Source of the DNA: Aalborgiella sp031422495 | GTDB lineage: Bacteria > Pseudomonadota > Gammaproteobacteria > Burkholderiales > Burkholderiaceae_C | Assembly: GCA_031422495.1 (NCBI GenBank) | Contig: JANPLX010000126.1 | Span: 1-10,071 of the forward strand | DNA: 10,071 bases | Direction of reading: 5' to 3' | Part shown: positions 5,466 through 10,071 of the stretch, piece by piece | How the letters are laid out: every line of letters starts with the position of its first letter | How positions within the stretch are numbered: the first letter of the stretch is position 1 | Position numbers and translations under genes: made by a program | Notes under the pieces: model-generated | The model's input: the letters and a program-made list of their open reading frames with translations, nothing else | The model's database searches: none | What the model was told of the DNA's origin: nothing

Positions 5466-6479
5466 ATGAAATACCGCAACCTAGGCAACAGCAATCTACA
5501 AGTTTCCGCCCTTTGCTTGGGCACCATGATGTTTGGAGACCAAACCGATAAAGCTGAAGCGACAAAAATTGTCGCTGATGCGCATGCCAACGGCGTGAAC
5601 TACATCGATACAGCCGATGTGTACACCAAAGGCGCGTCTGAAACCATGGTTGGTGAGATTTTGCACGGGCAGCGGCACGACTGGGTGTTGGCGACCAAGC
5701 TGGGTAACCCAATGGCCGATCGCGTCAATGTGGGGCATTACTCGCGCAGCTGGATGATGCAAGAAATCGACGCGTCCTTGAAGCGCCTGAAAACCGACTA
5801 CACCGATGTTTTGTACATGCACCGCGATTACAACGGCATGAATTTGGAAGAGCCACTGCGTGCGCTCGACGCTATGCTTCGAGCAGGCAAAATTCGCTAC
5901 TGGGGTGTGTCCAACTTTCGCGGTTGGCGTATTGCTGAGATGGTGAGCATAGCTAAGCAGCTAGGCATGCCCGGCCCAGTTGTTTGCCAGCCGTATTACA
6001 ACTTACTGAACCGCATGCCAGAAGTGGAAGTTTTGCCGGCTTGTCAGCATTTCGGCATGGGTGTGACGTCTTACAGCCCGATTGCGCGAGGTGTGTTGAC
6101 GGGTAAATACTTGCCGGGTCAGCAAATTGATCCAAATTCGCGCGGTGGTCGTGCAGATAAGCGGATTTCAGAGACTGAGTTACGGCAAGAGTCTTTCGTC
6201 ATCGCGCAAACTTTAACGAAATATTGCCATGAGAAGACCGAAGCCAAAGTCAGCTTGGCACAATTCGCCACCGCTTGGGTACTGGCGAATCCAGCTATCA
6301 GCTCCGTTATTGCTGGGCCGCGCACGCTACAGCAGTGGCAAGATTACATGCCGGCGCTGGAATATGTGGTCACAAAGGAGGATGAAAAGCTAATCGACGA
6401 ACTCGTCCACCCAGGTCACCCGTCCACACCCGGCTACACCGACCCCGCGTATCCGCTGAATGGACGGGAAATTAAATAA
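5466..6479 (+). CDS. Aldo/keto reductase (COG0667-type)
   Basis: A cytoplasmic NADP-dependent oxidoreductase of 337 residues with the full length of the family. It begins MKYRNLGNSNLQVSALCLGT, the typical N-terminus of this group. The catalytic tetrad is Asp48 and Tyr53 (YIDTADVYTKGASE), Lys78 (LATKLG) and His119 (LYMHRD). Other family blocks are GKIRYWGVSNFRGW (146-159), VVCQPYYNLLNR (182-193), SPIARGVLTGKY, and the cofactor-binding SSVIAGPRTLQQ near residue 280. It belongs to a different subgroup from the reductase encoded divergently, so the two are not a recent duplication. The substrate cannot be read from sequence; a sugar or other aldehyde is possible given the neighbour. The Shine-Dalgarno is weak (GAG about 8 bases upstream). 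A hairpin follows at 6506-6535. Confidence 0.9.
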   Translation: MKYRNLGNSNLQVSALCLGTMMFGDQTDKAEATKIVADAHANGVNYIDTADVYTKGASETMVGEILHGQRHDWVLATKLGNPMADRVNVGHYSRSWMMQEIDASLKRLKTDYTDVLYMHRDYNGMNLEEPLRALDAMLRAGKIRYWGVSNFRGWRIAEMVSIAKQLGMPGPVVCQPYYNLLNRMPEVEVLPACQHFGMGVTSYSPIARGVLTGKYLPGQQIDPNSRGGRADKRISETELRQESFVIAQTLTKYCHEKTEAKVSLAQFATAWVLANPAISSVIAGPRTLQQWQDYMPALEYVVTKEDEKLIDELVHPGHPSTPGYTDPAYPLNGREIK

Positions 6480-6505
6480 TTTGCGTCCTATCAATTCAGT
6501 GGGAA

Positions 6506-6535
6506 AAGCCGAAACGTTTGTTCGGTTTCGGGCTT
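6506..6535 (+). terminator. Hairpin downstream of the aldo/keto reductase gene
   Basis: AAGCCGAAAC (6506-6515) pairs with GTTTCGGGCTT (6525-6535) over a 9-base loop, with one bulged G. It lies 26 bases after the stop codon. The following bases (ACGCCGCC) contain no T-run, so if it ends transcription it is not by the classic intrinsic mechanism. Confidence 0.45.
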
Positions 6536-6554
6536 ACGCCGCCAAGTGCATCCG

Positions 6555-6626
6555 TTAGAACACAAAAATTAAAAGTAAAACAATAATCAAGAGTGCGCCG
6601 GCGCCTATATACATAAAATTCTCCAT
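6555..6626 (-). CDS. Possible 23-residue single-helix membrane peptide
   Basis: On the minus strand an ATG at 6626 opens a 23-codon frame ending in TAA at 6557-6555. The product starts MENFMYIGAGALL and continues IIVLLLIFVF, so nearly the whole peptide is one hydrophobic helix with a small GAG motif and a short acidic N-terminus. It would be an inner-membrane micropeptide. Upstream is a purine-rich stretch GAGGGTGAG whose GTGAG part lies 7 bases before ATG, a plausible if imperfect Shine-Dalgarno. Starting at Met5 would give a 19-residue peptide. It overlaps no other gene. Very short hydrophobic proteins are common in bacterial genomes and usually go unannotated, but a chance frame this short cannot be excluded from one sequence. 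Function unknown. Confidence 0.45.
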   Translation of the reverse strand: MENFMYIGAGALLIIVLLLIFVF

Positions 6627-6802
6627 CGCGTCGCTCACCCTCAAAGAGGATTATTAAGACGACACCATTGATCTCATTTAATCAACTTCATCGCATTGCA
6701 TCTGTGCGTTGTCATACAGATAGTTTGATGTGTTTATAGAAAATCTGCTGATGAAAATTGATTCTTGAGTTTGTTTTGAGCGCCAGTAACGAGCACAGTA
6801 AG

Positions 6803-6838
6803 ATGAGCATTAGCATTAACATTCACATTCACATTCAC
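6803..6838 (+). repeat. Hexanucleotide tandem array (ATTCAC type)
   Basis: Six consecutive hexamers: ATGAGC, ATTAGC, ATTAAC, then three exact ATTCAC units. The array ends one base before the AGGAG Shine-Dalgarno of the AI-2E family gene. The units grade from variant to exact, as in an array that expands at its 3' end. Copy-number change would lengthen the 5' leader without shifting the small leader frame. Confidence 0.8.
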
Positions 6839-6853
6839 AGGAGAGCGCCTTGA
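6803..6853 (+). CDS. Possible 16-residue leader peptide overlapping the next start codon
   Basis: The ATG at the first hexamer opens a 16-codon frame giving MSISINIHIHIHRRAP and a TGA at 6851-6853. The Ile-His alternation is the direct translation of the hexamer array. Its AGG AGA codons are the Shine-Dalgarno of the AI-2E family gene, and its stop overlaps that gene's TTG start in TTGA, the geometry of termination-reinitiation coupling. No good Shine-Dalgarno precedes the leader ATG, so whether it is translated is uncertain. Confidence 0.25.
   Translation: MSISINIHIHIHRRAP
6839..6843 (+). promoter_or_regulatory. Ribosome binding site fixing a TTG start
   Basis: AGGAG lies 6 bases before TTG at 6850. 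The frame is closed by TAA at 6817-6819, and no ATG or GTG lies between it and 6850, so this site decides the start of the AI-2E family gene. Confidence 0.8.
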
Positions 6854-8037
6854 CAGAACCAACACCAGCCGAGTCAGATAACAGCGTGCCTAAAGCGACG
6901 GTGATAACCGCCACCGAGTTGATCGAGCCGCAGCCTTTAACGCTGCACATGCCAGTGGATATACGTAGCGTCTCACTGGCGATACTGGCCACACTGGCCA
7001 GCGTTTTTATGTTGCGCTGGGCTAGCGCGGTCTTCATCCCTTTGATGGTCGGGATCCTTTTCAGCTATGGGTTATCGCCCGTGGTGGACTGGTTGGCACT
7101 GCGCCGAATTCCACGCGCATTGAGTGCGGCCCTGCTGGTGCTGGGCATCGTATTTGGCTTTGGCGCCACGGTGTACTCACTCAGTGACGACGCAGGAAAA
7201 TTGGTTGAATCATTGCCACTGGCAGCCAACAAATTGCGCGACACCGCACGCATGCATTTCGGCAAGACCGACAACACCCTGGCCTCGGTGCAAAAGGCTG
7301 CAACCCAGCTTGAGCAAGCGGCAGCGGAGGCCAATCGCGCAGCACCGCTGCAACGCGGTGTGCAACGAGTGCAAATCGAAAAACCGAAGTTTGATATCAA
7401 AGATCATCTGTGGAGCGGCACGATGGGTTTGCTGGCCATGCTGGGGCAGATCGGTATGGTTGCTTTGATTACTCTTTTCTTGATGTGTTCGGGCGATACG
7501 TTTAGGCGCAAGCTGGTCAAGCTTGCAGGGCCGACGCTGACCCGCAAAAAAATCACGCTACAGGCGCTCAATGAGATCCATGACCAGATACAGCGCTACA
7601 TGGTGGTGCAGATATTCACCAGTGGCTTGGTGGGTGTAGCAACCTGGTTGTGTTTTCTGGCAGTTGGGCTGGATAATGCGGCGGTCTGGGGTATTGCGGC
7701 AGGCGTACTTAATTTGGTGCCCTACATTGGCAATGTGCTGATCACTGCTGGCTCGGCGATGGTCGGTTTTCTGCAATTTGGCACACTTGACATGGCTTTC
7801 CTGGTTGCTGGCATCTCACTGTTAATCAACAGCATTGAAGGTTTTTTGTTAACCCCTTGGTTGACCAGCCGGGCTAGCAAAATGAATCCAGTCGCTGTTT
7901 TTGTGGGCGTACTCGCCTGGGGCTGGCTCTGGGGCGCTTGGGGCCTGCTGCTGGGTGTGCCGATTCTCATGATCATCAAGGCCGTTTGCGACCGTATTGA
8001 CGACCTCCATGCAGTGGGTGAATTGCTTGGAGAGTGA
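6850..8037 (+). CDS. AI-2E family transporter (PerM/YdiK-like permease)
   Basis: An inner-membrane protein of 395 residues from the AI-2E transporter (UPF0118) family. Some members export autoinducer-2; others have been linked to sodium/proton antiport or have no known substrate, so the family name should not be taken as function. After a Pro/Glu-rich cytoplasmic N-terminus (1-36), membrane segments lie at about 41-54, 58-78, 90-110, a soluble loop at 111-185 with an Ala/Gln-rich likely coiled coil (145-165), then 190-213, 252-275, 276-297, 299-330 and 345-378. Family landmarks are FIPLMVGILFSYGLSPVVDWL, QIQRYMVVQ (246-254), NLVPYIGN (288-295) and the GVPI loop. The TTG start is set by AGGAG 6 bases upstream. 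The gene is CTG/GCG-rich compared with its neighbours, which may mean separate acquisition. It ends 14 bases from a convergent gene. Confidence 0.92.
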   Translation: MTEPTPAESDNSVPKATVITATELIEPQPLTLHMPVDIRSVSLAILATLASVFMLRWASAVFIPLMVGILFSYGLSPVVDWLALRRIPRALSAALLVLGIVFGFGATVYSLSDDAGKLVESLPLAANKLRDTARMHFGKTDNTLASVQKAATQLEQAAAEANRAAPLQRGVQRVQIEKPKFDIKDHLWSGTMGLLAMLGQIGMVALITLFLMCSGDTFRRKLVKLAGPTLTRKKITLQALNEIHDQIQRYMVVQIFTSGLVGVATWLCFLAVGLDNAAVWGIAAGVLNLVPYIGNVLITAGSAMVGFLQFGTLDMAFLVAGISLLINSIEGFLLTPWLTSRASKMNPVAVFVGVLAWGWLWGAWGLLLGVPILMIIKAVCDRIDDLHAVGELLGE

Positions 8038-8051
8038 CGGGACTTGCAAAG

Positions 8052-9182
8052 TCAGTTCAATAACCCCGCCACCAGCTTCCCAATCGCCATAGAGCTGGTC
8101 AAACCTGGCGATTCAATCCCAAATAAATTTACCAAACCAGTAATTCCGTGCTCTTTTGGGCCTTGAATCACAAAATCAGCGGCAGAATCCGTTGGTGCGT
8201 TGATTTTGGGTCGTATGCCTGCGTAGCCAGCTATCAAAGTGTTATCTTGCAACTGGGGCCAATATTTGCGGACTTCGGCGTAAAAAGCATCACCTCTGAC
8301 GGGGTTAACAACCAAGTCGTCGGCCGATTCCACCCACTGCACATCCGGTCCAAACTTGGCTTGGCCGCCTAAGTCCAGCGTCAAATGCACACCCAAACCC
8401 GCAGCTTCGGGCACGGGATAAATCAAGCGGCTGAAAGGAGATTTGCCACTGAGCGTGAAGTAGTTGCCTTTGGCAAAATACGCTTGCGGAACGAACTTAG
8501 CATCTAGACCCTGTATGCTTTTTGCAATCAATGGTGCAGATAATCCTGCTGCATTGACGAGTGTTTTGGTGACTATCTCAGTGCCATCTTGCATCACTAT
8601 TTTTATAGCACCAGAGGCAATAAATACGCTGGCTACAACTGAATTTAACACTGTTAAACCGCCTGCATTTTCAAAATCGCCTTGCATAGAAAGCATCAAG
8701 GCATGGCTATCAACAATGCCCGTACTCGGTGAATGCACAGCGGCGACACATTCCAGCTGAGGCTCCAATTCACGGGCTTGCTCACGTGTTAACAACACCA
8801 AATCGTGCACGCCATTGGCAGCGGCTTTGGCGATGATGCCTTGCAGCTGCGTAACTTGCGCATCGTTGGTCGCCACAATCAGTTTGCCGCAGCGCTTGAA
8901 GCCGATACCACGATCTTCGCAATAGTCGTACAGCATCGTCTTGCCTTCAACGCAAAGTTGCGCTTTCAGCGAACCGGCGGGATAGTAAATACCAGCGTGA
9001 ATGACTTCGCTGTTGCGTGAGCTGGTGCCAGTGCCAATAGCGTTGGCGGCTTCTAGTACCAGTAGTTCTTTGCCAGCGAATTTGGGCGATAGGGCAATGG
9101 CTCTGGCGACTGCCAAGCCCACCACACCTGCGCCAATCACCACACAATCGACACAATCAACGACATCTGCTTCATTTAACAT
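8052..9182 (-). CDS. FAD-dependent oxidoreductase, L-2-hydroxyglutarate oxidase-like
   Basis: A 376-residue flavoprotein of the DAO fold in the L-2-hydroxyglutarate dehydrogenase/oxidase (LhgO, L2HGDH) group, which oxidises L-2-hydroxyglutarate to 2-oxoglutarate. The N-terminal Rossmann motif is VVIGAGVVGLAVARA (Gly17, Gly19, Gly22) with the ribose-binding Glu44. The group hallmark TSSRNSEVIHAGIYYPAGSL lies at about 53-72 (Arg56, His62). Later motifs are RCGKLIVAT, the FAD-binding LVNAAGL, GVHLTLDLGG, GYAGIRPK near residue 318, and the C-terminal NLFGIESPGLTSS, which closes over FAD. It is somewhat shorter than E. coli LhgO (about 420). A short duplication gives VDCVDC at the N-terminus. The ATG has only a distant GAGG. 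The gene follows the permease gene by 25 bases, so they are likely cotranscribed. Substrate is inferred; another 2-hydroxyacid is possible. Confidence 0.88.
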   Translation of the reverse strand: MLNEADVVDCVDCVVIGAGVVGLAVARAIALSPKFAGKELLVLEAANAIGTGTSSRNSEVIHAGIYYPAGSLKAQLCVEGKTMLYDYCEDRGIGFKRCGKLIVATNDAQVTQLQGIIAKAAANGVHDLVLLTREQARELEPQLECVAAVHSPSTGIVDSHALMLSMQGDFENAGGLTVLNSVVASVFIASGAIKIVMQDGTEIVTKTLVNAAGLSAPLIAKSIQGLDAKFVPQAYFAKGNYFTLSGKSPFSRLIYPVPEAAGLGVHLTLDLGGQAKFGPDVQWVESADDLVVNPVRGDAFYAEVRKYWPQLQDNTLIAGYAGIRPKINAPTDSAADFVIQGPKEHGITGLVNLFGIESPGLTSSMAIGKLVAGLLN

Positions 9183-9207
9183 GCAGCCGATTGTGCCTCA
9201 AGATGTC

Positions 9208-10071
9208 TTATTTTTTATTCGCGCCAAAAACTCCCAGCAACCAATACAGCAATATTGCACCAAAGGTAGCGGTTCCGATGCCACCCAGCGCAAAACCACC
9301 GAATTTGAGGGTGAAGTCGCCAGTTCCTAAAATCAGCGTTACCGCTGCGACGATGAGGTTGCGGTTGTTCGAAAAATCAACCTTGTTATCGACCCAAATT
9401 TTGGCACCTGCAATCGCGATCAAGCCAAACACAACGATGCTCACACCACCCATCACAGGCAGCGGAATCGCTTGGATGAGCGAACCAAATTTAGGTGAAA
9501 AACCGAGCAAAATAGCAATCAAACCTGCAACAAAAAACATGGCTGTGGAGTAAATTTTAGTGGCAGCCATCACGCCGATATTTTCAGCATACGTGGTCAC
9601 GCCTGTGCCACCAGCCGCACCACTGACCATGGTAGCCAAGCCGTCGCCGATGAAGGCTTTGCCCATATATTGGTCTAGGTTACGACCCGTCATTGCCGTA
9701 ACTGCTTTAATATGGCCTAGGTTTTCAGCTACCAAGATGATAGCTACTGGTGCTATCAGCAGCATGGCGTTGGTGCTGAAAACGGGCGCTGCGAAGTTGG
9801 GCATGCCCAGCCAAGCAGCGTTGGCAATGCCAGACAAATCCATAGGTTTACCCATACCCAAGCCATTCGTCAAAATGGCGTAAATGATGCTGGCGAGTAT
9901 CAGACCCACCAAAATCAAGAGCCGCTGTATCATGCCTGTGGTCGCCACGGCAACCAAGCCAACGCATACGAAGGTGACGACTTGCATCCACGAGTCAAAA
10001 TTACCAGCTGCCATGTTTTTGATGGGAATGCCGGCCAAATTCAAACCAATCACAGCCACCACAGCGCCAGT
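9208..10071 (-). CDS. Uracil/pyrimidine permease (NCS2/NAT family), N-terminus off window
   Basis: The C-terminal 287 residues of a nucleobase:cation symporter of the inner membrane. The frame is open to the right edge, where TGAVVAVIGLNLA is conserved family sequence, so the GTG at 10062 is internal. Both substrate-site glutamates known from E. coli UraA are present: one in LVAENLGHIKAV and one in TTYAENIGVMAATK, which also carries the NAT signature E-N-x-G-x4-T. The block IPLPVMGGVSIVVFGLIA and the start of the last half-repeat, NKVDFSNNRNLI, also match UraA/RutG. Uracil or a related pyrimidine is the likely substrate, with RutG as the closest type I recall. About one third of the protein (N-terminal helices) lies outside. 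It is upstream of, and probably in one transcript with, the FAD oxidoreductase gene; no functional link is obvious. Confidence 0.93.
   Translation of the reverse strand, partial: TGAVVAVIGLNLAGIPIKNMAAGNFDSWMQVVTFVCVGLVAVATTGMIQRLLILVGLILASIIYAILTNGLGMGKPMDLSGIANAAWLGMPNFAAPVFSTNAMLLIAPVAIILVAENLGHIKAVTAMTGRNLDQYMGKAFIGDGLATMVSGAAGGTGVTTYAENIGVMAATKIYSTAMFFVAGLIAILLGFSPKFGSLIQAIPLPVMGGVSIVVFGLIAIAGAKIWVDNKVDFSNNRNLIVAAVTLILGTGDFTLKFGGFALGGIGTATFGAILLYWLLGVFGANKK

Larger units (their letters stand above)
6480..6849. other. 370-bp intergenic region before the AI-2E family gene
   Basis: This is the only long gap in the window. From left to right it holds a terminator-like hairpin (6506-6535), a 23-codon minus-strand ORF (6555-6626), a 6-bp inverted repeat ATCTGT/ACAGAT (6700-6705/6716-6721), a weak candidate promoter (TTGTCA at 6709-6714 with TTTATA at 6733-6738, 18-base spacer), and a hexanucleotide array (6803-6838) directly before the Shine-Dalgarno of the next gene. 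Confidence 0.6.

Noticed and set aside
6700..6721. 6-bp inverted repeat ATCTGT/ACAGAT as a regulator site
   Set aside because: A perfect 6-bp pair with a 10-base gap is expected by chance in several hundred bases, and no regulator gene is near. Noted only within the intergenic entry.
7124..7468. 114-codon plus-strand ORF rich in Cys, Trp and His
   Set aside because: It is a +1 frame shadow of the AI-2E family gene; the composition comes from frame-shifted CTG/GCG codons.
9126..9158. Short duplication giving VDCVDC at the start of the flavoprotein gene
   Set aside because: A 9-base imperfect duplication in a poorly conserved N-terminal tail; it does not affect the FAD-binding motif and is likely trivial.
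9001..9553. Two plus-strand ORFs crossing the oxidoreductase-permease junction
   Set aside because: Both lie opposite clearly conserved flavoprotein and permease sequence, and have low-complexity Ala/Thr/Pro products.

Overview
The window looks like ordinary chromosomal DNA from a betaproteobacterium, most likely Burkholderiales and probably Comamonadaceae. The reasons are the protein styles (a class 2 PyrD, a DUF3703 protein, an L-fucose dehydrogenase/fuconolactonase gene pair, a UraA/RutG-like permease) and a short interspersed hairpin repeat of a kind I associate with that family. This assignment comes from memory of the families, not from a search. There is no rRNA, tRNA, CRISPR array, transposase or phage gene.

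Left part (1-3180): the 3' two thirds of pyrD; an AT-rich orphan gene for a one-pass membrane protein with a DUF3592-like tail; a DUF3703 gene on the minus strand; then, divergently, a CDP-alcohol phosphatidyltransferase (phosphatidylserine synthase) whose sequence resembles fungal Cho1 more than the usual bacterial PssA; then an AT-rich DTW-domain (tRNA acp3U transferase family) gene. Three same-strand copies of a 45-60 bp repeat sit between genes here, and two of them lie between convergent genes.

Middle (3189-6479): a minus-strand operon runs from an aldo/keto reductase of the L-fucose/D-threo-aldose dehydrogenase type, through a fuconolactonase-like amidohydrolase, to a DUF1330 protein. 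A second aldo/keto reductase of a different subgroup is transcribed divergently. The first two enzymes can be read as oxidation of a sugar to its lactone followed by lactone hydrolysis, the opening of the non-phosphorylating L-fucose route. The later enzymes of that route are not in the window.

Right part (6480-10071): a 370-bp intergenic stretch holds a hairpin, a 23-codon minus-strand ORF for a single hydrophobic helix, and a hexanucleotide array just before a TTG-started AI-2E family exporter/permease gene. Convergent to that gene are a FAD-dependent oxidoreductase of the L-2-hydroxyglutarate oxidase type and, upstream of it in the same transcription unit, the C-terminal part of a pyrimidine/uracil permease cut by the window edge.

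I see no coherent new multi-gene system. The observations most worth checking are the Cho1-like phosphatidylserine synthase with an apparently leaderless promoter, the repeat family and the orphan gene between two of its copies, the tiny membrane peptide, and the hexamer array that encodes a short Ile-His leader overlapping the exporter start codon.
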